Source: Globomyces pollinis-pini
Taxonomy: Eukaryota > Chytridiomycota > Chytridiomycetes > Rhizophydiales > Globomycetaceae
Length of the DNA stretch: 51,711 bases
Direction: 5' to 3'
NCBI GenBank assembly: GCA_025399215.1
Contig: MU621208.1
Coordinates: 1-51,711, forward strand
Positions 29,322 to 39,183 of this stretch are shown piece by piece; the first letter of the stretch is position 1, and every line of letters starts with the position of its first letter. The translations under genes and the position numbers were made by a program. The notes below the pieces were generated by a model. It searched no databases and was not told where the DNA came from. It saw only the letters and a list, made by a program, of their open reading frames with translations.

Positions 29322-30854
29322 TCAATTGCGAAAGCACACATCGAGACCACAGACGGATAATACCTGCCCAACACAAATGCCGTCCCAGAAAATTGCACAA
29401 TATTGATCTACAGCTATGATTTTTGCTACACAGGGGTCACAAGATGATGGCAAAGCTCCTCCAGTCAAGCATATATTGTGGGCACAACTTGAAGTTGGGA
29501 TGGTTGTACTTTTCGTGGTCGTAGTAGTCTTTTGAGCAGTCGTTGTTTTTGAGGTACTAGTGGTTGTTTTTGTGGTAGTTGTGGTAGGCTTCGTTGTAGT
29601 TTTAGTTGTTGTGGTTGGTAGGGTTGTAGTTTTAGTGGTTGTCGTAGTCGTTTTAGTGGTTGTAGTTGGTTTGGTAGTAGTTTTAGTGGTTGTCGTAGTG
29701 GTAGTTGTTGGTTTGGTAGTAGTTTTAGTGGTTGTCGTAGTGGTAGTTGTTGGTTTGGTAGTAGTTTTAGTGGTTGTCGTTGTAGTAGTTGTTGGTTTGG
29801 TAGTAGTTTTAGTAGTCGTCGTAGTAGTTGTTGGTTTAGTTGTAGTTTTAGTAGTTGTCGTAGTAGTAGTGGTCTTGGTTGTGGTAGTAGTCGGTTTAGT
29901 GGTGGTTTTAGTTGTCGTAGTCGTAGCCAATTTGATCGTGGTAGTTTTGGTACTGGCCGTGGTGATCGGAGTAGTGAGATTCTGCCACATTGTACATCCA
30001 TTCGCTTTGTTGGACCAGATTCTCTGGACATGGAAGGTTTCTCCATTCTCGCACAACACTGGTACAACACCTTTAGAATTACACGGATCTGCGATTTCTC
30101 CATTGAGGGGATCATACCATGCTAGTGGGGCTGATTGACCATTAACTGCTATTCCTACTGCTGGATCAGTAACTACTTCGACCAATTCATGAGATGATAC
30201 TCTCGTTACACTTTCAAATTTGGATCCACATCCAGTTGCACAAGTTCCACCAAAATCAGGCATTATTCCATAATAGATAAGTTTTCCTTCATGACGAGCT
30301 GTACCATGATATCCACAAAACGTAATGCAAGATACTCCAAATGGAGCATAAATTGAGACTGATGGTCTGAAATGAATTGCATAATACATATTGCCATCTG
30401 GCGGAGGTATTTTACCTGCCACTACTAGATTTTTTAATGCAGTCTGAATTTGATCATCTGTTACAACTCCAATGGCAGCGTCATCGTAAGAATATTCACC
30501 TAGAAACGAACCCCGCCCGATTTTTTGAGTTGGAGTATTATATTCTTGAAGAATATCCATCATTGTTGATTTTGTGATGGCTTCATAGAATTTATTGATT
30601 TGATCGGCATAAGTGACTTTAGATTTACCTCCCCAAAAGATACTGTATACTTTAACATTTGTTACAACTGGACCACCATAATAGTTGAAGCGTACATCTA
30701 GTGCATTTTCTTGTGATAGGTTCTCATCTTGTGCGAAGGTGGGGAGGTAATTGATTGGGAGGTTATCTGGTTTTATCTCGCCATAACCACGTTTAAAGTT
30801 GGTGAAAGAAACACCTAAAACAACAGATAAGAGAGTTGTAAAAAATAGCTGCAT
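29322..30854 (-). CDS. Secreted modular protein: metalloprotease-like head, Thr-rich stalk, Cys-rich tail
   Basis: The 510-residue protein starts at the ATG at 30854 with a signal peptide (QLFFTTLLSVVLGVSF). Residues about 50-295 form a globular domain: YYGGPVVTNVKVYSIFWGG, YNTPTQKIGRGSFLGEY, then SSHELVEVVTDP and AWYDPLNGEIADPCN. The H-E-L-x-E with downstream Glu/Asp looks like a metal site, as in bacterial and fungal secreted proteins with SHE(L/F)xExxTDP, but activity is unproven. Residues 300-455 are a Thr/Lys/Pro stalk with a 14-residue repeat, likely O-mannosylated. The last 50 residues (CxxxxCLTGGAL...CDPC...YC...WDGICVGQV...CGLDVC) resemble Cys-rich tails of secreted bacterial proteins. 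It probably acts in or outside the cell wall. One exon. Confidence 0.75.
   Translation of the reverse strand: MQLFFTTLLSVVLGVSFTNFKRGYGEIKPDNLPINYLPTFAQDENLSQENALDVRFNYYGGPVVTNVKVYSIFWGGKSKVTYADQINKFYEAITKSTMMDILQEYNTPTQKIGRGSFLGEYSYDDAAIGVVTDDQIQTALKNLVVAGKIPPPDGNMYYAIHFRPSVSIYAPFGVSCITFCGYHGTARHEGKLIYYGIMPDFGGTCATGCGSKFESVTRVSSHELVEVVTDPAVGIAVNGQSAPLAWYDPLNGEIADPCNSKGVVPVLCENGETFHVQRIWSNKANGCTMWQNLTTPITTASTKTTTIKLATTTTTKTTTKPTTTTTKTTTTTTTTKTTTKPTTTTTTTKTTTKPTTTTTTTTKTTTKPTTTTTTTTKTTTKPTTTTTTTTKTTTKPTTTTKTTTTTTKTTTLPTTTTKTTTKPTTTTTKTTTSTSKTTTAQKTTTTTKSTTIPTSSCAHNICLTGGALPSSCDPCVAKIIAVDQYCAIFWDGICVGQVLSVCGLDVCFRN
29560..29930 (-). repeat. Thr-codon minisatellite, about 42-bp unit
   Basis: Roughly seven units of 36-45 bp encode KTTTKP followed by a run of 5-8 Thr. 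The middle units near 29660-29830 are almost identical. Third positions vary among Thr codons, so selection keeps the residue while the DNA drifts. The opposite strand shows an artefactual Val-rich frame. Confidence 0.9.
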
Positions 30855-31099
30855 TACAAACAATTTGAGTTAGTCAATGGGTTAGTCTTGTAAATATATA
30901 TTCATTTATTGGTCTTTAACAATGCCAATGTTAGGAGTTTCCAAATAAAATACACCAACACATATTTACAAATAACATACAAAACCTCAATAGTCAATAC
31001 GAATATTTTACAATCATTGATTATATCAAACAAATTGTTCGCTGGTAAAACACAGTACCAGATTCAATTGCTGTGAATAGAAAATATATTGAGGAAGAA
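30855..31099. other. Intergenic spacer
   Basis: AT-rich, between two minus-strand genes. No gene is seen. Confidence 0.5.
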
Positions 31100-32908
31100 T
31101 TAAGCTTTTAACTGCTTGAGAATATAATACATAATGTCTTTATCGCACCAGTATGAAAAATGAGCTCGCAATCCAACCATATACTTTAGCATGAGTTAAA
31201 TAAAATAGTTACCTGATGTACCATATTATCCAACAATTGCTGTTGAACAAAAAAATCGACACGCTGTTGAGGTTCGGAATGATCTTCGGTTTCTTGGGCA
31301 ATTTTGGCCTCTGTTTCAGCAGCTGCTTCAACCAACTCTTTTCTCAACTGTTCTCCAAGATCATTTACATCCGACTTTATATTTGTACTAAACTGTGGCA
31401 TTGGTTGGGGATTCTCTGGTTTGGATAACCAACTGCCCTGTAAAAATGACGATAAACTCGCAAAAATCCTTTCTTTCGCTTCGGACGATGCTCCAATAAT
31501 CGCAGTCAGCGTTGGAGATTTAGGTTGCTCATTTTCTGGTAGTTCGCGACCTTCCTTTACAGCTTGTTTATGAATCTGGGAAACCGGCTCTTTTATAATA
31601 CGCTGTGAAAAAGAGGATGATTGTTCTTCAGATTCTGGTTCTGCCCAAACGATATCACCCTGTTCATTTTCAAATTCTCTTCGCTTATGGCTACTATTTT
31701 TATCACTCCTCTTTCGTTTTTTGGAATCTGGTACTTCTTCCAATTCATCATCTTCATCCCCCAAACTACTGGAAGAGTTCCATATATTTGGTAACATAAA
31801 CATCATCTTCTTTCTGAATACCTCTTGAGCTTCAGAGAGAATGGCCACTTGGGGTAATGAAGGGATGCGAATGCCCATGGTCGTCAACGAAGGGAATACA
31901 GAGGGGAATTCTGGAAATCCAGTGAAATTGGATAGAGTTGGAAACTCCATTGATGGTAACTTTAAATCTGGTAAGTACGCGTAAATCATTTCCTGATAAT
32001 AAGAAAATTGAAAGGAGTTTTTTGATTCTGCAGAGGGACGTTGCAGAAGAACTGGTGAAATTTCTACAAACCGAGGATCAATTAAAGGTTCCATTCGATA
32101 TGCTAGTGGATCATACAAATTAAAGATATTGAAATATTGAGTCGGTTTAGGAATCTTATAATCATGGTATGATTGCCCTCGCATCACCTATATGTTATTA
32201 ATGGTAGTTTACTAAAACTGCGGGAAATGGCGATCCAATTGCGAAAAAGAGATCAGGTATGAAATCCAATTTCGGATAAACAATTGGAAAATGAGTGTTC
32301 TTTTGTGGATATTCTGGAGTTTCCAAGTTTTTGGACGACTGAGTGGTTGAAGACTCTAAAGGATGATCGAAATCTTTGGATGCATTGTTTTGATTTGCCA
32401 AAATAAGATAGAGAATCACAGGCCCCAACCTATGTGTGAATATTGATAATTTCTACTGAACTATAGATTCTCATCTTTGAATTTCGCAAAGGTTTCATTG
32501 ATTTCTTTGGCCACAATATTTAACAGTTGTTGGCCATGAAAAGATGTAAAGTAATATAGTACATCTGATAATATATCGTTATTGACTCTTCGCATAATCG
32601 AGCAAGTTGGTAGTGTGATGGATTTTATTCGCTCTCCAACAGTTGTTAATCCATGCAATTTGGAATGCCATTCTGATACCGTATCAATAACAATTCAAAT
32701 ACCTACAGTTACTTTAAATGTGTTTACCTATTGGTATCCACATTACGTTTGACTCATCATCATCGAATTCTTCAATCAATGTTTCTTGACAAGTTCGTCT
32801 TAAATCTGCTAAATTCTTTCCATACTGTCCAATCCCATCATATTGACCTCCCATTCCATGAACAACCAGGATAACATGATCGACTGGTCTTTTTATTGGT
32901 TCATCCAT
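31100..32908 (-). CDS. DDHD-domain phospholipase A1-like protein, nucleophile motif damaged
   Basis: DDHD proteins are intracellular phospholipases linked to membrane traffic. From the ATG at 32908: HVILVVHGMG (first strand); a 55-nt intron restoring VMWIPI-EWHSKLHG; ERIKSITLPTCSIMRRVNNDILSDVLYYF; the elbow region; DLFFAIGSPFPAVL; then after a 25-nt intron YFNIFNLYDPLAYRMEPL. A charged linker (NLS-like KKRKRS) follows. The last exon (31100-31190) gives GLRAHFSYWCDKD with the terminal His. The elbow reads KLSIFTHRLGPVILY (32423-32452 and on), where family members have G-H-S-x-G, so the nucleophile Ser is Arg (codon 32429-32431). Just before it 11 nt (32453-32463) contain stops and break the frame with no good intron. 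It is either a pseudogene, a catalytically dead protein or an assembly error. An N-terminal exon beyond 32908 is possible. Confidence 0.75.
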
Positions 32909-33133
32909 TTAATTTGATAAGAAATTACAAAAACGTTTATTGATTTAAGTTGATCACAACGGGCATTTACGGCCAATGGATCTCTGTTACATCTTAGTAT
33001 TGATGGGATGGAATATGATGCTGCAAAACATCGGACCGTGGATTGTGTGTGATTCAAGTAAATATTTACATGATTAGAAGCATGGAATTTCAAAGTGACA
33101 GTTCAGTTCCATCAATTCAAAAGTCATCCTATC

Positions 33134-34518
33134 ATGATCCTCTTGCCATTCTTCTTGATATTCGCGTATGCACAAATTCCATTATATCCCGATGATCAAT
33201 TTAACACCGTGCTAAGCGAACTTAAGTCCATTATTTCCGATTTGCCATTCAAAACGACATTAATCAATTCATTTACAATCAAAACAACAACTCAGCAAGT
33301 GTCCACCAAAGTATCCGCTACACAGACAATATCTGCATTACCTACTAAAAACACGCCAATAGCTTCTCTACCCTATCCAAATTCTCTTTCATTACAGACA
33401 CCTACTCGCACTGATGCATATTATACACAAACCTATTTAACAATACCACCAATTTCTGGTACAGCGAAACCTACAGATTACATGTCCTTATCATCAATGA
33501 CATACACGAATGCAATAATTCCCACAACCACTACAGTTGCAACTGAAGTGGCAGCTTCAATGATTATAACTCCGAGTACCGCTAAGCCCTCAACTACTAC
33601 AAGTACTACAATCACTACTCCAGTCTCAACCGCACCATCGCTAGCAGATGCGATCAATACAAGCTTCAAAATTAAAGACGACAACTACAGAACAATTGCA
33701 GATTTTTTTATGTATATAGCTTTGATAGTCAGTTTGATTGGAATGGTCCCTTGTATTAGACAAATTTTAGATGTTGGATTCACCAGATATTCACTCATAT
33801 CCATCGCATTTCAAATACTTGTAGTATTATCTCAGTTATTGCTACTTGTTTATCGTTATATACCTTATTCTGAAATCGGATTGGTTATCACTGCCATTTG
33901 TTTAGCAAATCTACTTTCTTTATGGCATGAACTTTACGTAACCGATCTTTTGAGAATATTATCGTTCCTGAAATATTTTGTTAATAAGATCACTCTACTT
34001 CGGGCGATAATAGTCGCCTTTCACTTATGCACCGCTGGAAGCTTGTATATTGTCGCCATGATGCTCAGTGACATTCCATCAATTGGTGTTATATCAGTAA
34101 TTATTTTATCTCTGACAATTAGTGGTTTGGTATAGGTTACGCATTGTGGATCAGTGCATTACTTTTCTTCAATAATATTTGCTATATATTGGTCACATAC
34201 AGCTTATACGAACGAACGACCACAATCAACTGGTACAATGAGCGACATATTAAAGAAAGCACTTCGCAATTCTTTAAATCAACATTAATAATGGCTCTCA
34301 TATTTTTTTTGGATATAACGTTCAGTGTATCGTTTATCTGGGGATTGATTATATCATCAATTAACATTGATGAGGTGTCTCCGGCAGCAATTGATCTATT
34401 CAGGATTGCATTCTACTGTCGACCAATCTCATATTTGGTTGTCAGTATATTTTTTAATCAAGTTATTGATATGGGATTTGGATCAAATGAACTTGCGTTA
34501 CGCGACGATACGAAATGA
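33134..34518 (+). CDS. Seven-TM membrane protein A with Ser/Thr-rich ectodomain
   Basis: A signal peptide (MILLPFFLIFAYAQ) is followed by about 170 residues rich in Thr/Ser/Pro and then seven hydrophobic helices. TM1 is FFMYIALIVSLIGMVPCI. TM2 is about ISIAFQILVVLSQLLLLVYRY. TM3 is about IGLVITAICLANLLSLW. TM4 is about AIIVAFHLCTAGSLYIVAMM. After a 26-nt intron (34097-34122), TM5 starts WFGIGYALWISALLFF. TM6 is about LIMALIFFLDITFSVSFIWG and TM7 is about FYCRPISYLVVSIFFN. A signal peptide, glycosylated outer N-terminus and seven TMs resemble a receptor, but no GPCR-family signature is seen. It is a tandem paralog of the next gene, sharing NWYNERHIKES/HWYNERYIRES between TM5 and TM6. The frame is also open upstream of the chosen ATG, without a better start. 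Confidence 0.75.
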
Positions 34519-34677
34519 ATTCAATTTCTTAGTCCTATTAAGGAATGATACGAAATATATTCAAATGATTAATCTGATCTAATATTCAACGTTTGTTTAT
34601 ACTGACCAATCAACAAATAGTAAACAAAAAAATTATTTGGTAAAGAAAGTTTCAATATTCATTAGGTTTATTTTCAA

Positions 34678-35767
34678 ATGGCTGTGAGATTACTAACCAA
34701 GTTATTTTTCATTACCCAACAATTTTCGTTTGGTCAGGTACTACGTGATTATTAATCATCAGGATACAGGGTTAATACAAAGTCAGCTGTATAAACGATT
34801 AGAAACTTCATTAAATGCAGCAGCAAAAGATCCCACTAATATTAATCAAATATCGCAATTGATCTTTGATGCAATGACGAAATCCAAGGATGAATTTCGC
34901 GTCGTTACAGATATTGCAATGTATATTTCATTAATTATCACTTTATATGCCTTTATTCCCACATTCAAGAATTTATTACAATTTGGATTCACCAGACATC
35001 TTACCAAAGTCTTTATTTTTGACTTACTATTATTGACCTCACAAATTTTGGCAATGACTTATCGATATGCTTCGAATATCGATGCTATTCGTTTACTAAT
35101 TGCTGCGCTATATATTATTAATATTATGTCACTAATATTTCAACTATATGTCTCCGAAATGTTTGTCTTGTTGGCGTTTGCCGGTTATTTTAATCAACGT
35201 CCTATTATTTTGTATATACTAGTGTTAATAGCGTTTATCTCAACTGGATCCAGTATGTTTTTTATCACTGTAGGATTTACAAATTCATTCAGTCAGAATA
35301 TCATCGATGTAACAAAAAATCAAATCTCACATTAGTGGTTTACAATTGGTTACGCTCTGTGGATTGGAATGACAATGATGATCAATAATGTGTCGTTGAT
35401 CTATGTAACTTATCGGTTATACAAAACCAGTATCACGCTCCATTGGTATAATGAGCGGTACATCCGTGAAAGTTCGGGAATGTTCTACCAAGCTTTACTA
35501 TACCTATCTATTCCATTTCTAGTAGATATATCATCATGTCTTTGTTTTATATTTGGATTATACTCACAAATGAATTCCAAATCAATTTCGTTGGTCGGAT
35601 TTAACTTGTTTCGGTTATGGTTCTACTCGAGACCATTTATATACGTTTCAACTTTTACCTATTTCAACAAATTGATTGAGATGGGTTATGGGTATACTCC
35701 ATTTTTTAACCATTTAGCGAAATCCATCATTTGGCTGCTGGAGATTTATCATCAAGTCATACTGTAA
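34678..35767 (+). CDS. Seven-TM membrane protein B, tandem paralog of A
   Basis: The ATG at 34678 gives MAVRLLTKLFFITQQFSFGQ, a signal-peptide-like start. A 25-nt intron (34738-34762) joins it to DTGLIQSQLYKRLE. The ectodomain is only about 60 residues and lacks the Thr/Ser-rich region of paralog A. Seven TMs follow at positions equivalent to A. A 27-nt phase-0 intron (35309-35335) before WFTIGYALWIGMTMM sits exactly where A has its intron, showing common descent. Conserved between the pair are GFTR(Y/H) after TM1, YRY after TM2, and HWYNER in the TM5-TM6 loop, with an Arg-Pro in TM7 (YCRPI / YSRPF). Only 159 bp separate the genes on the same strand. The function is unknown. Confidence 0.75.
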
Positions 35768-36215
35768 AACCAGATATAGTTTGAGGATCTAATGAGATGA
35801 TACTTTTAACGGGTGAAAATCAAAATAAAATTATTAGAAACTAGTCCTACTTGTACGTTGCACTTGAGTAAAAAACAAATCTAAAAGCAACTGTTTGGAT
35901 TATTTTCATTTGAATTGTGGATCGTGAACACATTCTACTGTTGTGATACGTAACACACAAAAAAAATCACAAGGGACCTCAACCTGCAAAAAGTACTGAA
36001 ATACTAAACTAAAGGATGAACAGAAGTTTATTGATGGGAGAGATACTAAGCTTCAGAGTTGTATGCATAGGCTACACTGTTTGTGAGTATAGCCCTCTCG
36101 TGATGGGTGCCAATTGAAACACAATCAATTTGGCCGTCGGTTCACTTGTTTTATGGTTGAAACTGTTGAACATCATTTTGTTTTCCTGATTCTGTTTTCG
36201 AAGGATTTATCCAGA
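35768..36215. other. Intergenic region, 450 bp
   Basis: AT-rich spacer between protein B and the first single-pass protein. The frame of the next gene extends upstream to 36114 without an ATG. No other feature is seen. Confidence 0.5.
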
Positions 36216-37136
36216 ATGAATTGGTCCTGGATTTCAAATGCTCTATTATTTTTGATACCTGTTATGAAAGCGGCTCCAGTGGATTTGGTACCTACTTCCA
36301 CGACCACTGAAACCACTCAGACTATTACTCAAATTTCTCAAACTCCTACATATACTAACACTCAAAGTACAGGCACAAGTACTAATGGCAGTGGAGATGG
36401 TATCATTGTTGCCTTGTCTGTGACTCTACTGTTTTTGATTATATTTTTATTTGTTTTGTACAAATTCATCTCTGAACAAAATCGTAAATTAAAACGTACA
36501 TCTATTATATCCAAACGGCATTCAATCTTGTCTACTGAAGATACCAAAACACAGAAAAGAAATTCATGGAATCCTTTACATACTAAAAACGAAGAACCAT
36601 TAGCTTACCTAAAACCAAAGCATAATGCAGACTTGACTTTCGACATAGGTTTACCATCGGACTTGCCTGTTGAAGAAACATTTCAATACGATTATAATGA
36701 TATGGATGATTCGTATTATAATACTGCACTTGATTCAAATCACAATGCTAGTCGATATGATGCTTCTTTTGTGGACTCTTTCTTTTATATAAGCCCTTCT
36801 AGATATGGATTGGACACCATTTATGAAGTTGAAGAACCGTATGAATATCAGCCCACCTATCATGACAGACTTCAAGCTCGACTAAGGATTTTGAATGGTT
36901 CACATTCAGCTGAATTTTCGGTGGATCGTAATGAAAGTGTTAATGGTTCTGAAAGATTTGAGTCTTACTCGTTCTCAGATTCCAAATCTTTGAAAGCTTT
37001 TCATACACATGAAAATTTGATTGATACGGAAAGCTTGATATTAGATAAATTGGAAGCCGAACGGTTTGATGAAGGAATATCTAGTGACGTTGACTCTAAT
37101 GTATCTAATTTGTCTCATGGTGATGAGAATCATTAG
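36216..37136 (+). CDS. Single-pass surface protein 1 (Thr-rich ectodomain, acidic cytoplasmic tail)
   Basis: The start is the ATG at 36216, which gives a signal peptide (WISNALLFLIPVMKA). About 45 Ser/Thr-rich residues come next, then one TM (GIIVALSVTLLFLIIFLFVLY, about residues 67-87) and a basic stop-transfer (RKLKRTSIISKRH). The roughly 200-residue cytoplasmic tail is rich in Tyr/Asp/Glu/Ser, with repeated YDYNDMDDSYYN-like acidic-tyrosine patches. This layout resembles fungal wall-stress sensors and mucin-like adhesion proteins, but no WSC or other Cys domain is present. It is a single exon and first of three similar-layout genes in a row. Function is inferred only from architecture. Confidence 0.7.
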   Translation: MNWSWISNALLFLIPVMKAAPVDLVPTSTTTETTQTITQISQTPTYTNTQSTGTSTNGSGDGIIVALSVTLLFLIIFLFVLYKFISEQNRKLKRTSIISKRHSILSTEDTKTQKRNSWNPLHTKNEEPLAYLKPKHNADLTFDIGLPSDLPVEETFQYDYNDMDDSYYNTALDSNHNASRYDASFVDSFFYISPSRYGLDTIYEVEEPYEYQPTYHDRLQARLRILNGSHSAEFSVDRNESVNGSERFESYSFSDSKSLKAFHTHENLIDTESLILDKLEAERFDEGISSDVDSNVSNLSHGDENH

Positions 37137-37453
37137 ATGTATAATATTCATATATATTTGGGTTTCTTTTTGGAAATGAAATTATTTGGAATAGATAGAT
37201 ATACAGGAATAATAGAGTGTTTTATATCCTAGTATTTTGTTTTATTGATGTGTACATAAATATCCTACGTGGAATCTTACTTGTGAGTTGGCCTTGTTAA
37301 TACAAATTAAATTAAGAGAGGGCAGAGTCCAACAGGTCCTTTCACATGATTTTTGATTGAAAATGTTGCCCTGTTCCATAACAATCAGTTGGTGAAACAA
37401 GATACTTAAAGAGTGTTTTAGTAGTCGCAAAAAGTGTTTTACTGGTTTTCATA

Positions 37454-38725
37454 ATGAATTACATACACTGGATATTGTTGTGTTTAATGGGAATCTTAGC
37501 CCAGCAATCAGGAACAAGCGGTCCTGGAGACAAGACTGCCAGTGTCCCACCGAAAACAAGCGATCCTGTCACAAAAACTACTGAGAACCCTCCAACTACC
37601 AGTAATTCTCCTCCTCCTTCTTCTACTTCTTCAAAGCAACCAATTACAACCTCGTCTGCAAAAACGAGCGATTCTCCAAAATCTTCAGACCCAGTTACTG
37701 AACAGAGTAAGTCTACTACCACAGAAAGCCCTACACCAAGAACCACCTTAGACGAGAACGGGAATGTCACTTTGTTGCCACCTATCCGTACATCTACTAC
37801 TCCTACTTCTGACTCCAACAATAGCGAAGGTGGCGGTCTTAGCTCTGGTGTGGTGACTTTCTTGATTGTTGGTGGCATTATATTGGGGATCATGATGATA
37901 GGTTTGGGATTTTTGTATTTCAATAGAATCAGCAAGAAGAATCCTAAAACTGATAAATTCGCAGAATTGGACTTTTCTTCTGTAGAGCATTCTCCGTTTG
38001 GCAATGCCAGACCATCCCCAGGTCACACATCTCCTTCTAGTGCACATGATTCTCCTGTAGCATCCAACGCTACACCTGTGTCTAGTCAGCCTCCTGCACA
38101 AGTGTATGGTCAATCGAACTTGAACCATCAATCTAATCTTAACCAAGGGTACACAGATGACTATAATGCCTATGGACCAGCTATTGCCTCGAATAGAAAC
38201 ATGCAACCCGTTCCACAAACTTTCCAAGCTCCTGCTCCATATCGACCAGAGTCACCTCATCACTTTCAAATAAATCAACCAACGTTGATGTATCAAGAAG
38301 CGCCCAGAGTAGAGTCAGGACACACTATTCACATGGACGATGACTTTGTTCGACCTCCAGAAACATATCATTATCCAAGTCAACCAGTACAAGCTATCTA
38401 TAACAACCCATCTGCTACTGTAGATGCAGTTGCTGCTGAGCCAGATTACAGTACTTATTACACAAATCCACCACCAGCCAAAACTAACAAGAAACTCTCA
38501 ATTCTGATGGAAGAAGAAGAGGCATCAATGTACACAAAAGATACATTAAAATCCAACCTGTCAATGCCATTAAACCATAATGAGTATGATACGATCGAAA
38601 GAACAGAAAGTGAAATGCCTGTTATGGAAACAATAGAGCCTAAAGTTCCTGTAATGAAGACTTTGCACAAAGATGATGTGCCTGTTATGGAGACGATAGA
38701 CAGAATAGATGGAACCACTAGTTAA
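37454..38725 (+). CDS. Single-pass surface protein 2 (Ser/Thr/Pro ectodomain)
   Basis: The 423-residue protein has a signal peptide (MNYIHWILLCLMGILAQ). A 115-residue Ser/Thr/Pro-rich ectodomain carries few N-glycosylation sites (NVT, NNS). The TM is VVTFLIVGGIILGIMMIGLGFLYF at about residues 133-156, followed by RISKKNPK. The cytoplasmic tail of 260 residues is Pro/Gln/Tyr-rich and ends with a threefold (M)PVM(E/K)T(I/L) repeat in the last 50 residues, possibly a docking motif. It has no folded extracellular domain, so it probably senses or spans the wall rather than binding a small ligand. Single exon. Confidence 0.75.
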   Translation: MNYIHWILLCLMGILAQQSGTSGPGDKTASVPPKTSDPVTKTTENPPTTSNSPPPSSTSSKQPITTSSAKTSDSPKSSDPVTEQSKSTTTESPTPRTTLDENGNVTLLPPIRTSTTPTSDSNNSEGGGLSSGVVTFLIVGGIILGIMMIGLGFLYFNRISKKNPKTDKFAELDFSSVEHSPFGNARPSPGHTSPSSAHDSPVASNATPVSSQPPAQVYGQSNLNHQSNLNQGYTDDYNAYGPAIASNRNMQPVPQTFQAPAPYRPESPHHFQINQPTLMYQEAPRVESGHTIHMDDDFVRPPETYHYPSQPVQAIYNNPSATVDAVAAEPDYSTYYTNPPPAKTNKKLSILMEEEEASMYTKDTLKSNLSMPLNHNEYDTIERTESEMPVMETIEPKVPVMKTLHKDDVPVMETIDRIDGTTS

Positions 38726-39183
38726 AGCAAACTAACTTGCTTTTGATATCATTAAGAATATAAAATACTTGTTAACATATTTTTATCCTTGCTTGATAGC
38801 TTTGACGGTTTGATTAATTGTCAATCAAAACTGAATGTGATATAGAATTAGTAACTCTTTAACATTTGAATAGCAATATTAAATACACGGTATTTTTTGT
38901 ACCACAAGTGTCTGAACGTTGACGGATGTGGCCTTAGTAAGTTCCTATTCATCAGTCTCCGCATTTGCGGACCATATTAAATATTATGAATTAGATTCCA
39001 CCATTCCATATATAATCATAATTACATTGTATAAACTATAGCTTCTTACTGGTGCTAGATTGCAAATCCGCGAATTTAACGAACATACGATGTTTCGTTG
39101 TTAAAGGAATACAAAACGGTTGCACAGCATATGAGTATAAAACGTAGAGGACTAAATACTTACTTTTGTAGTTATCTATTCCC
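38726..39183. other. Intergenic region, 460 bp
   Basis: AT-rich upstream region of surface protein 3. No gene, repeat or clear TATA box stands out. Confidence 0.5.

Noticed and set aside
29560..30138. Long Val-rich open frame on the plus strand
   Set aside because: It is the antisense of the Thr-codon minisatellite of the secreted protein; composition is dictated by ACN codons read backwards.
34120..34145. Apparent stop codon splitting the first seven-TM gene
   Set aside because: The 26-nt intron 34097-34122 removes the problem and is mirrored at the same site in the paralog.
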